Below are positions 56,300 to 64,000 of a stretch of 64,000 nucleotides of DNA, in pieces (positions within the stretch are counted from its first letter, which is position 1; every line of letters starts with the position of its first letter). The notes under the pieces were generated by a model that was not told the origin of the DNA, did no database searches, and saw nothing but the letters and a program-made list of their open reading frames with translations. This stretch comes from Planctomycetales bacterium 10988 (GTDB lineage: Bacteria; Planctomycetota; Planctomycetia; Pirellulales; Pb10988), in the NCBI GenBank assembly GCA_009664345.1, contig CP043547.1, forward strand, positions 4,988,709 to 5,052,708, given 5' to 3'. The translations under genes and the position numbers were made by a program.

Positions 56300-57034
56300 T
56301 TACTTCTCGGTTTCTTCAGTCGCTGGGGTTTCTTCGATTTGAACGGGTTCTTTTTGCGTGATCAGACCCATTTGTTTTTCAAATTGCAAAAGCGCATCTT
56401 CCGCCATCGAGGCTTCGAGGGCTTGCTCTTGGCGGATTTCATCAAGACCCGTGGAAGAGAGATCGGCGGCGACTTTGGCCTTGGCTTGATTGACACCGAT
56501 TTGATCTTGGATGACGTCTTCGATCCGACCAAAATCGGTGGTGACTTCGAAGTTGAAGTTTTCCGCCAATTCTGCGAGTTCGGATTCCGCCCGACTCATC
56601 TTCAATTCCGCATCGTATTTCTTGATCTTTTGCTTGATCGATTCGAGTTGCTTGGAGGCATGCTTGATTTTGAGCAAGTTGTTTTCATAGGCTTGCTCGT
56701 GCATGGCGAGTTGTTCTTTATTCTCGACCAAGGCATGGTTCGAACGCTGGAGTTCGAGGGCGAATTTGGAGGCCGTTTCGCGATCATTCAGCGAGAGATA
56801 GCGTTTGATTTTCGCCTGCAAAGCTTCGATGTGGGCTTCTTCTTTGAGAACTTGCCGCTGGACCCGTTCGACGAGTGCCCGATATTGGACCAGACCTTCT
56901 CGGCCTGTTTTCAGGTCTTCGACCGAGCGATCGTACTCGTATTGCATCTGGGCGATTGGATCGACCGTCCAGAGATAATTGGCCAGCTTGTTCATTTGCG
57001 AGGCAATCGAGTGCCAGATTTTGGAGAAGATCAC
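56300..57034 (-). CDS. PspA/IM30-family membrane stress protein
   Basis: A 244-residue protein, almost all coiled coil (about 25-190), with a short amphipathic N-terminal helix (MIFSKIWHSIASQMNKLANY) that could bind lipid and a Glu/Thr-rich tail. The layout and the DPIAQMQYEYDRSVEDLK segment match PspA/IM30/Vipp1 proteins, which form rings on the inner membrane under stress. ATG at 57034. The next two genes on the strand follow closely. Confidence 0.85.
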   Translation of the reverse strand: MIFSKIWHSIASQMNKLANYLWTVDPIAQMQYEYDRSVEDLKTGREGLVQYRALVERVQRQVLKEEAHIEALQAKIKRYLSLNDRETASKFALELQRSNHALVENKEQLAMHEQAYENNLLKIKHASKQLESIKQKIKKYDAELKMSRAESELAELAENFNFEVTTDFGRIEDVIQDQIGVNQAKAKVAADLSSTGLDEIRQEQALEASMAEDALLQFEKQMGLITQKEPVQIEETPATEETEK

Positions 57035-57143
57035 AGGCAGGTCCTATTCTGAATTTGCGGTGAGGGTTAGCTTGCTTTAGTCTAGTAGTCCTACAAAAGC
57101 AAACGCAAGAACACCGATTCTGGATCAGGAAAAAGCCGCCCAG

Positions 57144-57593
57144 TTATTCGGAAACGCCTTGCTCCATCTCCGAGATTTTATCGACCCGGCGTTTGTGGCG
57201 ACCGCCTTCGAATTGCGTCGTGAGCCAGATTTCCACCATGCGATCGACCATCTGTTCGCCCAGCATATCCGCGGATAAGCAGAGAACATTCACATCATTA
57301 TGGCGGCGGCACATCTCGGCGGTGACTTCATCTTGGCAAGTCGTCGCTCGCACGCGGGGGACTTTATTCGCGGCAATGCACATGCCGACGCCGGAACCAC
57401 AGACCAAAATCCCTCGCTCGACTTCATGATTGGAAACCGCTTGAGCCACAAGGAGGGCATAGTCCGGATAGTCCACACTCTGCGGGCTATCCGTTCCGAA
57501 ATCGGTGACTTCGTGGCCTAATTGTTCCAGCAAGGCGATGACCTTCCCTTTGACATGAAACCCACGATGGTCACTGGCAACCGCAATACGCAT
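57144..57593 (-). CDS. rpiB: ribose 5-phosphate isomerase B
   Basis: A 149-residue RpiB. The substrate loop ASDHRGFHVKG (6-16), the catalytic stretch CGSGVGMCIAANK and the NDVNVLCLSADML motif are all present. It interconverts ribose 5-phosphate and ribulose 5-phosphate, and fits with rpe elsewhere in the window. ATG 57593 is preferred to the TTG two codons upstream. Confidence 0.96.
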   Translation of the reverse strand: MRIAVASDHRGFHVKGKVIALLEQLGHEVTDFGTDSPQSVDYPDYALLVAQAVSNHEVERGILVCGSGVGMCIAANKVPRVRATTCQDEVTAEMCRRHNDVNVLCLSADMLGEQMVDRMVEIWLTTQFEGGRHKRRVDKISEMEQGVSE

Positions 57594-57780
57594 TCTCAAC
57601 TATTCCTTACCACAACAAATTAAAACGCAAACGAATGGGAGAGTATTCTCAACGAGGTCGTGTTTATTGACGTACCAAGTCTTTCCCAAGATACCACATT
57701 TTCCCGATTGACAGAATGGCGAAAGTTACCCCTTCTTACTATCTTTCCAAATCCAATCCAAAGAAAAGACATTGAGGGAG

Positions 57781-58938
57781 TCAGCTGGGAGCGTCTTGGG
57801 AAAAATCCCACTTTTCGATCCACTTGCGGATTTCCCCTTCGATCTGATTGGCACATGCCCGATAAACGTCTACGCTGCCGCCGATTGGATCGGTGACATC
57901 GTCGTGATCATGACAAAGGAGGAAGACTCGATCCGCCGCTTCGGGAAACTGTTCGAGAATGGCTCGTTGGTGCCGACGGGTCATTACCAGCAGTGAATCC
58001 GCTTGGAGAACCATCTCTTCGGAAAGCGGCTGGCTGGCGTGATCGGTCAAGCTTGCCCCGCGTTCCGTCATCAGATCGACGGCCTCCGGGCTGGCACTCG
58101 AACCATGCATGGCCGCCAAACCTGCGGAAAGAATAATGATTCCCCGCTTTTCCAATTCCTCCGGCGAGCAATCTAATTTTTCTGCCACCAGTTGACGACA
58201 AAGGGCTTCCGCCATCGGACTGCGACAGGTATTTCCGGTACAAACAAAAACAATGATCATACTCGCCAGCCGTATAAGGGTGGATTCCGGGACAACTCCC
58301 GGTTGAAAGACTTCAAAACGTTGTTCGCCAGGGTAGACGACCGTCGCTGGTTTCTCCGAGGGACAAGGCCCTTGATCCAGGATCAAAGGAACTTGTGAAC
58401 CGCACGTTCTTCGTACTTCCTCCGCGGTCTCCAGGGTCGGTTCCACGCCAGGTTCCGGAGCGACCAGGGCCACCGGGCCCACGGACATTTTCAAGATTTC
58501 CGCAAGCAAAGGGTGATCCGGCACTTGCAAACGAATCATTCCATCGGAAAGGAGCCACTCTTGAACCGCTTGCGGCAATCGACCGACTAAGCTTTCCGCC
58601 ATCGCAAGAGGAAGTTGCAAGATAAATGGCCCTGGCCAACCACGCCCGACCAACCGGCGACCGATCTTCGTCAACTTCGGAACATAATCCCAGATTTCCG
58701 CCGGACCACGTAAAACCAGCGATACGCTAGATTTACCGTTATTTGTCTGTCCTTGAAAATCCGAAAAGAGCGATTGTAGCTGCTGCACGGCAGAGTCAGA
58801 AAGCAGACTTCCCGCGACTTGGTAGCCATTTTCTCCGGCAAGGGCAATCACTTGGCCTTCCGCCAACGCTTGAACCGCCCGATGCACCACATCGCGAGGA
58901 TCGTCCACCTGATCGACCTGAATCACATTCGGCGGCAT
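57781..58938 (-). CDS. fusion of degenerate YrdC-like domain and low-molecular-weight tyrosine phosphatase
   Basis: A 385-residue two-domain protein. The N-terminal part (about 1-225) follows the Sua5/YrdC layout (ALAEGQVIALAGENGYQVAG, GRGWPGPFILQLPL, IRLQVPDHPLLAE, TVVYPGEQRFEVFQPG) but lacks the substrate motifs: YPTDTVYGLG reads LAGENGYQVAG and the STSAN stretch is absent. The C-terminal part (about 227-385) is an intact LMW-PTP with CTGNTCRSP (active Cys and Arg) and a DP loop (TDPIGG). In Bacillus the related genes ywlC and ywlE lie near each other; here the two are joined. The N-terminal half may be regulatory. Start ATG 58938; no ribosome site is obvious. Confidence 0.82.
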   Translation of the reverse strand: MPPNVIQVDQVDDPRDVVHRAVQALAEGQVIALAGENGYQVAGSLLSDSAVQQLQSLFSDFQGQTNNGKSSVSLVLRGPAEIWDYVPKLTKIGRRLVGRGWPGPFILQLPLAMAESLVGRLPQAVQEWLLSDGMIRLQVPDHPLLAEILKMSVGPVALVAPEPGVEPTLETAEEVRRTCGSQVPLILDQGPCPSEKPATVVYPGEQRFEVFQPGVVPESTLIRLASMIIVFVCTGNTCRSPMAEALCRQLVAEKLDCSPEELEKRGIIILSAGLAAMHGSSASPEAVDLMTERGASLTDHASQPLSEEMVLQADSLLVMTRRHQRAILEQFPEAADRVFLLCHDHDDVTDPIGGSVDVYRACANQIEGEIRKWIEKWDFSQDAPS

Positions 58939-59120
58939 GGCAAATGACTGAAATGGGGGAGGACAAAGGCGAAATAACGACAAACGACAACGGGGAAAGA
59001 AATCTCTCAACCAATGGGAAGAGATGAAGGAGCTTCTCCTGAAAAGACCCTGGTGAAACAACGCTACGGACTGCCAAAGCTGAGCGTTTTCAAGCGGAAA
59101 AGAATCAGGAGAACTAATAG

Positions 59121-59144
59121 ATCACGTGGCCCTAGTATCACGTG
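59121..59144. promoter_or_regulatory. twin ATCACGTG motifs
   Basis: ATCACGTG at 59121-59128 and again at 59137-59144, 16 bases start to start, about 190 bases before the phosphatase fusion start. Each contains the palindrome CACGTG. It may be a tandem operator. Confidence 0.4.
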
Positions 59145-59250
59145 AGGGGAAGCCTCATCAGAAGCTCAACTAATAATGTATCGCGATAGAAGCGAAAACT
59201 CAAGTAGTCCAAAAAACACATTCAGACTACTTTATTCTGTTTGCCAATAA

Positions 59251-59292
59251 AAACTTCCGAGAGTATTGTCGGCTTGGCAAATACCCTCGGAA
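59251..59292 (-). terminator. terminator after the PDZ-like protein gene
   Basis: Read on the minus strand, TTCCGAGGGTATT pairs with AATACTCTCGGAA with one mismatch, followed by GTTTTTATT. Confidence 0.7.
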
Positions 59293-59335
59293 GCAAAAAG
59301 CAATTCGTTTGTCGAAGAGAATTCAAGCAGATCGA

Positions 59336-59956
59336 TCAATTCCCAAAGAGACTTTTGGCCCCGGGTTCACTACTGGGACTGGCAGCTTCATCCGCCTCTT
59401 GAAAGAAGCTCTTTGCGCCGGGTTTCTCCGATTCGGTCATAATCTCAACCTCAACGGTTTCCGCTTCGGGTCTCGGAGGAGCAGACGAAGGAGCGGGTGC
59501 ATCATCTTCAAAGTACTCTGCTTCCGTGGGGATGGCATTCGTTTTATAGGCAGCTTGTTGCTTAATCGGTTGGAATTCCACCCAGAGATAGATGACGCCT
59601 TCAGCGGGCCGGAAGACTTCGAGCGCGGCTTGTTTGAAGGGGCCGATTTCGGTTTTCGCATCTTCAAAAGTATCAAGTGTCCGAATCTTGAACATCTCTT
59701 TGCCATCGGTCACCCGGAGAAGAACATCATCCGAATGCAACCGCTCATGAGCAGCATAGCCAGGAATCGTCCGCGTAATTTTCAGACCATTGACCGCTGG
59801 CACACAGTAAACACCCAAAAGCATGCCCGATTTGGTATTGAGCGGTTTATCCACTGGCGGAGCAGGCTCGACTGCTGATAGCTGAGAAACCCCGATCGTC
59901 AGACATCCCAAGAGGAGCATCATCCCACAACAGCGGCTTGTATTCCAAAGATTCAT
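59336..59956 (-). CDS. secreted protein with PDZ-like domain
   Basis: A 206-residue protein with a signal peptide (MNLWNTSRCCGMMLLLGCL to about residue 30) and a domain that reads like PDZ (GVYCVPAVNGLKITRTIPGYAAHERLHSDDVLLRVTDG, about 45-82), then a Pro/Ala-rich tail ending in a repeated PGAKSxF motif (PGAKSFFQEAD, PGAKSLFGN). Function is not recognised; a scaffold or protease adaptor role is possible. CGGAG lies seven bases before the ATG at 59956. Confidence 0.7.
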   Translation of the reverse strand: MNLWNTSRCCGMMLLLGCLTIGVSQLSAVEPAPPVDKPLNTKSGMLLGVYCVPAVNGLKITRTIPGYAAHERLHSDDVLLRVTDGKEMFKIRTLDTFEDAKTEIGPFKQAALEVFRPAEGVIYLWVEFQPIKQQAAYKTNAIPTEAEYFEDDAPAPSSAPPRPEAETVEVEIMTESEKPGAKSFFQEADEAASPSSEPGAKSLFGN

Positions 59957-60104
59957 TTCTTTCTCCGATTCCATTTGAAAGAGAGAGTACCCACAAGTAA
60001 GTCTCTATCAGTTTAACGAATCTGACGGGAAGAACTACCAAGAGAGCCGCGAATTGGAAAAAACTTCCAACCGATTCCTTGTTGCAAGAAATCCAAACCA
60101 ACGC

Positions 60105-60920
60105 TTAGCCATTGTCGGCGAACTCAGGGTAGAGCGTCATTCCGCCATCGACATAGAGCGTAATTCCATGGACATAATCGGAATCATCACTGGACAACCA
60201 AACGGCGGCCTTACCGATATCCTCCGGCTCTCCAACACGTTGATAAGGAATCAGCTCCAACAGTTTCTCTTCAGCTTCCGGCGTCTCCCAAGCTTCGCGA
60301 TTGATCGGGGTTTTAATGGCACCTGGGGAAATTCCATTGACACGAATCTTGAGCGGAGCCACTTCTTGGGCCAAGCTCTTCATCATCAACAAGACCCCGC
60401 CTTTGCTGGCAGCGTAATTCACATGCCCCGCCCAAGGAATGATGTCGTGAACGCTTGACATGCAGATGATTTTCCCAGCGGCAACCGAAAGTTCGGGGAC
60501 AATCCCGCGGCGTTTGAATTCGCGTACAGCTTCGCGAGCACATAAAAATTGCCCGGTAAGATTGACATTCATGACCTTTTCCCATTGAGCCAAGGTCAAC
60601 TCGTCAAAGGAAGCATCACGTTGCAATCCGCTGTTGGCGACTAAAATATCGACGCTTCCCCACTTCTCAATTGTTTGGGAAAACATTTTTTGGACATCAT
60701 CCTCTTTGCCCACATCGGCTTGAATGACCATGGCTTCTCCACCATTGGATTCAATCTCTTGGGCGACTTCTTCCGCTCCACCAGGACTGGAATTGTAGTT
60801 GACGACCACCTTGGCACCGGCAGCAGCTAAACATTTACAAACAGCACTTCCAATCCCAGAACTACCACCAGAGACAATGGCTCGCTGCCCTTTGAGTGGT
60901 TGATATCCGGTCTCCGACAT
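60105..60920 (-). CDS. short-chain dehydrogenase/reductase (glucose 1-dehydrogenase-like)
   Basis: A 271-residue classical SDR. The cofactor motif is VSGGSSGIGSAVC, with NYNSS after the second strand favouring NADP(H), the NNAG-equivalent reads VANSG, and the catalytic motif is NYAASKGG with SSVHD before it. The C-terminal YVDGGMTLYPEF is typical of glucose 1-dehydrogenase or related sugar dehydrogenases. The true substrate cannot be deduced. AAGGAG lies before the ATG at 60920. Confidence 0.88.
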   Translation of the reverse strand: MSETGYQPLKGQRAIVSGGSSGIGSAVCKCLAAAGAKVVVNYNSSPGGAEEVAQEIESNGGEAMVIQADVGKEDDVQKMFSQTIEKWGSVDILVANSGLQRDASFDELTLAQWEKVMNVNLTGQFLCAREAVREFKRRGIVPELSVAAGKIICMSSVHDIIPWAGHVNYAASKGGVLLMMKSLAQEVAPLKIRVNGISPGAIKTPINREAWETPEAEEKLLELIPYQRVGEPEDIGKAAVWLSSDDSDYVHGITLYVDGGMTLYPEFADNG

Positions 60921-61291
60921 GAGGACGCTCCTTATAATAAGGGGGGGTATGCAAAATGACTCATTTAATCGAAATCAAGGGGGGGTGACAAGACGCTGGG
61001 TCGTTGTTGGCTCGTTCAGAGGAGCTTGATTTCAAGCAACTTCCATAGCCTGTCAGTTTGACGCATCTCGCCCAAAATGGCCAGTGGGTGAAAAGAATTT
61101 CCGTGGGGAATCTAGTATCACAACCCAAACCCAGTTAAATAGATCTTAATAGAGCCGGGTCAGAAGTAGAGAGAAGACCACTTTTTTCAAGTTCTACACT
61201 CTGTATCTTTGAGGGTTTGGCCATTGGCTCGAAGCGAAAACGATCAAAGACAACTTCTGTTCATTCTCAGCTTCCGTTGAAGGAATCTTGC
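60921..61291. other. intergenic region between divergent SDR and GH63 genes
   Basis: About 370 bases. Two G7 tracts (60941-60947 and 60979-60985), each preceded by AA and followed by T, are the only clear pattern. No promoter is convincing. Confidence 0.45.
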
Positions 61292-64000
61292 ATGTCTTCC
61301 ATACCACCGCTTTACGATGCTCACGACCCGGAATCGGAACGCTTACACGAAGACACCAAACGGACAGCCAACTGGAAACGCTGGGGGCCTTATCTTTCGG
61401 AACGTCAATGGGGAACCGTTCGCGAGGACTACTCGCCGGAGGGAACCGTCTGGAAATATTTTACCCATGACCAAGCCCGTAGCCGAGCCTATCGCTGGGG
61501 AGAAGACGGACTGTTGGGAATCTGCGATCGGGAATGCCGACTTTGTTTTGGTCTTGCTTTATGGAATGAAAAAGACCCGATTTTGAAGGAACGTCTCTTC
61601 GGATTGACCGGCCCCGAAGGCAATCACGGAGAAGATGTCAAAGAACTTTATTATTATTTAGAGTCCACTCCCACTCATTCTTATATGAAGGCCCTCTATA
61701 AATATCCGCAAGCAGAATATCCTTATCAATGGCTGCTGGATGAAAATAAAAAAAGAGGCTATGAAACCCTTGAATTTGAATTGATGGATACCGGGATCTT
61801 TCAAGAGAATCGATACTTCGATGTTTATCTTGAATATGCCAAGGGTTCTCCAAATGACATATTGATGCAAGTGACAGTTGTGAACCAAGGTCCTGACACT
61901 TCTCCACTTTATATTTTACCAACACTCTGGTTTCGCAATGGCTGGAGTTGGGGGTGTCGTCATGAAGGTTGTGATCCCAAACCTGTCATTCAGTATAAAC
62001 AAGACAAACAAGAAAATGTATTGGATACCTATCACCATACACTTGGACATTTTAAGTGGTCTCTGGAATCGATTGATGGAGTCATTGGCGGGCTGCCCGA
62101 ACAAACCGCTCCTTTTCTATTTACCGATAACGTCACTAATCAAGCAAAATTATATAATGTTAAAAACTTTAATCCTTATGTCAAAGATGCCTTCCATCGT
62201 TATATCATTCATCAAGAAAAAGGGGCCGTCAATCCAAGAGGTTTAGGGACAAAGGTTACCGTTCCTTATCGTTTTGAAATTCCATCCGGGGAACAAATTC
62301 AACTTCGTTTCCGACTCTTTCATGAAGACGAACAACCAAAAAGCACTTTTGGAGTAGAATTTGAAAATACTTTAAAAAGTAGAATTAAAGAGCTAGAAAC
62401 CTTTTACGATCTTCGTTGTGAAAAAAAGTTAACTAAGCAAGAACATATGGTCATGCGGCAATCGCAAGCCGGATTGTTATGGACGAAACAATTTTATCAT
62501 TACTCGGTCGCGGACTGGCTCAAAGGGGATGAAGATCAAGTCAAACCCCCGGAATCTCGCGAAACGGGACGCAACAGCCATTGGCAACACCTCTTCGCTC
62601 GCGATGTAATTTCAATGCCCGACAAGTGGGAATACCCTTGGTTTGCCGCGTGGGACACCGCCTTTCATATGATCCCCTTTGCCAAGATCGATGCGGAGTT
62701 TGCCAAAGAGCAAATGATCCTTTTTCTGCGTGAATGGTACATGGACCCGAATGGGCAAATCCCTGCGTATGAGTGGGATTTCGGCGATGTGAACCCTCCG
62801 GTGCATGCCTGGGCGGTTTGGCGGATTTACAAAATGACCGGACCTCGCGGCAAACGTGACCGGTTGTTTCTAGCCCGCTGCTTCCAAAAACTACTTTTGA
62901 ATTTTACCTGGTGGGCAAACCGGAAAGATATTGAAGGCCACCATATCTTCGAAGGGGGATTTCTTGGACTTGATAACATCGGAGTCTTCGACCGTTCGCA
63001 ACCGCTTCCAACAGGCGGTCATTTGCGACAAGCCGATGGGACCGCTTGGATGGCTTTTTATTGTTCCACCATGCTTGCCATCGCGTTGGAATTAGCCAAA
63101 GAAGACCGAGCCTATGGAGATATGGCAAGTAAATTCTTTGAACACTTTGTTACTATCGCCGATGCAATCAATGAACTAGGTGGTAGCGGTTTGTGGAATG
63201 AAGAAGATGGCTTTTATTATGACTATTTAAATTTAAATGGAGAAGCCATTCCTTTAAAAGTTCGTTCTTTAGTAGGTTTGTCGCCACTCTTTGCGGTTGA
63301 AATTTTAGACAACGAACTGATTCGACAACTACCCGGTTTTAGTAAACGTTTAGATTGGTTTTTAAAGTATCGTACCGACCTCGCGAAGTATGTCAGTTAT
63401 TGTGAACTTGACCAAGCGGAAGAAACACACAAAGCCCGCCGCCTGCTGGCGATTCCTTCACAAAAACGTTTAAAGAGTATTTTGCGTTATTTATTTGACG
63501 AAAAAGAATTTTTATCTCCTTATGGCATTCGTTCCCTATCAAAAGTTCATGCCGAACAGCCTTACGTTTTCCATACGAAGGGCCGCGAATATCGTGTTGA
63601 TTATCAGCCCGGCGAATCGCAATCCGGCATGTTCGGCGGGAACTCCAACTGGCGAGGCCCGATTTGGTTCCCCATGAACTTTTTATTGATCGAAGCTTTG
63701 GAACGTTTTCATCACTTTTATGGAGATAGTTTTAAAGTGGAATACCCAACCGGATCGGGGAACTTTATTACGCTGAAAGCCGCCGCCCATGACATTACCC
63801 AACGGTTGATCTCCCTCTTTCTTCCCAATAAAGAAGGAGCCCGACCTTGTCACGGAGAAGAGAATCGTTACCGCGACAAACACGATTGGAAAGATTTAGT
63901 TCTCTTTTATGAATACTTTCATGCCGAATCCGGCCGCGGTCTGGGTGCAAGTCATCAAACCGGGTGGACCGCCCTCGTTGGTTCCCTCCTCGATAAACAT
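61292..64000 (+). CDS. GH63-family glucosidase, cut by window end
   Basis: The frame is open from ATG 61292 to the last base (903 codons) and continues outside. The N-terminal half has KRWGPYLSERQWGTVREDYS, RAYRWGEDGLLGICDRECRL and FGLTGPEGNHGEDVKELYYY. The catalytic (alpha/alpha)6 barrel contains YPWFAAWDTAFHMIPFAKID, AYEWDFGDVNPPVHAWA and GGNSNWRGPIWFPMNFLLIE. These are the marks of bacterial GH63 glucosidases (about 880-900 residues, or slightly more). They remove glucose from glycans or glucosides; the real substrate is unknown. Base composition is mixed: parts such as 61650-62460 and 63130-63380 are clearly AT-rich compared with the rest. Confidence 0.9.
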   Translation, partial: MSSIPPLYDAHDPESERLHEDTKRTANWKRWGPYLSERQWGTVREDYSPEGTVWKYFTHDQARSRAYRWGEDGLLGICDRECRLCFGLALWNEKDPILKERLFGLTGPEGNHGEDVKELYYYLESTPTHSYMKALYKYPQAEYPYQWLLDENKKRGYETLEFELMDTGIFQENRYFDVYLEYAKGSPNDILMQVTVVNQGPDTSPLYILPTLWFRNGWSWGCRHEGCDPKPVIQYKQDKQENVLDTYHHTLGHFKWSLESIDGVIGGLPEQTAPFLFTDNVTNQAKLYNVKNFNPYVKDAFHRYIIHQEKGAVNPRGLGTKVTVPYRFEIPSGEQIQLRFRLFHEDEQPKSTFGVEFENTLKSRIKELETFYDLRCEKKLTKQEHMVMRQSQAGLLWTKQFYHYSVADWLKGDEDQVKPPESRETGRNSHWQHLFARDVISMPDKWEYPWFAAWDTAFHMIPFAKIDAEFAKEQMILFLREWYMDPNGQIPAYEWDFGDVNPPVHAWAVWRIYKMTGPRGKRDRLFLARCFQKLLLNFTWWANRKDIEGHHIFEGGFLGLDNIGVFDRSQPLPTGGHLRQADGTAWMAFYCSTMLAIALELAKEDRAYGDMASKFFEHFVTIADAINELGGSGLWNEEDGFYYDYLNLNGEAIPLKVRSLVGLSPLFAVEILDNELIRQLPGFSKRLDWFLKYRTDLAKYVSYCELDQAEETHKARRLLAIPSQKRLKSILRYLFDEKEFLSPYGIRSLSKVHAEQPYVFHTKGREYRVDYQPGESQSGMFGGNSNWRGPIWFPMNFLLIEALERFHHFYGDSFKVEYPTGSGNFITLKAAAHDITQRLISLFLPNKEGARPCHGEENRYRDKHDWKDLVLFYEYFHAESGRGLGASHQTGWTALVGSLLDKH

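Larger units (their letters stand above)
58939..59335. other. intergenic region with CACGTG repeats and a terminator
   Basis: About 400 bases. Two ATCACGTG copies (59121 and 59137) and a minus-strand terminator at 59251-59292 are listed separately. Confidence 0.5.

Noticed and set aside
60941-60985. Two G7 tracts in the SDR leader as a phase-variation switch
   Set aside because: They lie outside any coding frame and outside a recognisable promoter spacer, so there is no basis for a switch.

Overview
The window reads as a chromosomal segment of a planctomycete of roughly balanced GC (phylum inferred, not proven). The reasons are an N-terminal LPS-kinase-like fragment, two oversized signal peptidases I with a large insert, an FHA-GAF sigma-54 activator, a bacterial GH63 glucosidase, a large uncharacterised secreted protein, and a compact Tad/Flp pilus locus without its secretin. 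No rRNA, tRNA, CRISPR array, transposase or prophage was seen.

Layout. 1-6.1 kb: edge-truncated LPS-kinase-like gene, csaA, thiO, an AT-rich SUKH gene, an FHA-GAF-AAA+ activator and a cobalt/sirohydrochlorin chelatase. 7.1-13.4 kb: carboxy-terminal processing protease, a small FloA-like membrane protein and a giant FtsX/MacB-type permease. 14-25.3 kb: an enhancer-binding protein (EBP) with a pseudo-receiver, then three flp prepilins, prepilin peptidase, cpaB, cpaE/tadZ, cpaF, tadB, tadC and a strong terminator. 25.5-33 kb: ROK kinase, lepA, two signal peptidases, lptB. 33-39.4 kb (mostly minus): accD, a dead histidine phosphatase, rpe, miaA, a GGCT-like gene, plus crcB on the plus strand. 40.4-51.5 kb: MoxR-like ATPase with VWA partner, a large secreted protein, and an NtrC-type regulator with a 1341-residue hybrid kinase. 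52-61 kb (mostly minus): fbp, sulfotransferase, scpB, PspA-like protein, rpiB, a YrdC-like/tyrosine phosphatase fusion, a PDZ-like secreted protein and an SDR. 61.3 kb to the end: GH63 glucosidase, cut by the window.

The most interesting structure is the regulation of the pilus. Two -24/-12 promoters precede flp1 and flp3. Each lies about 190 bp downstream of a dyad of the form TGTWAA-N6-TTWACA, the form of the E. coli TyrR box, and TyrR contacts DNA with the same Fis-type HTH found at the end of the adjacent EBP. flp2 and flp3 are each preceded by a long hairpin with the identical loop ACCCCGCC and a T-run. Together this suggests a self-contained sigma-54 pilus regulon with RNA-level tuning.

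A second theme is old enzyme folds that have lost catalytic residues: histidine phosphatase without either His, thioredoxin-fold lipoprotein without Cys, receiver without Asp, CpaE ATPase without Walker Lys, and YrdC domain without its signature motifs.
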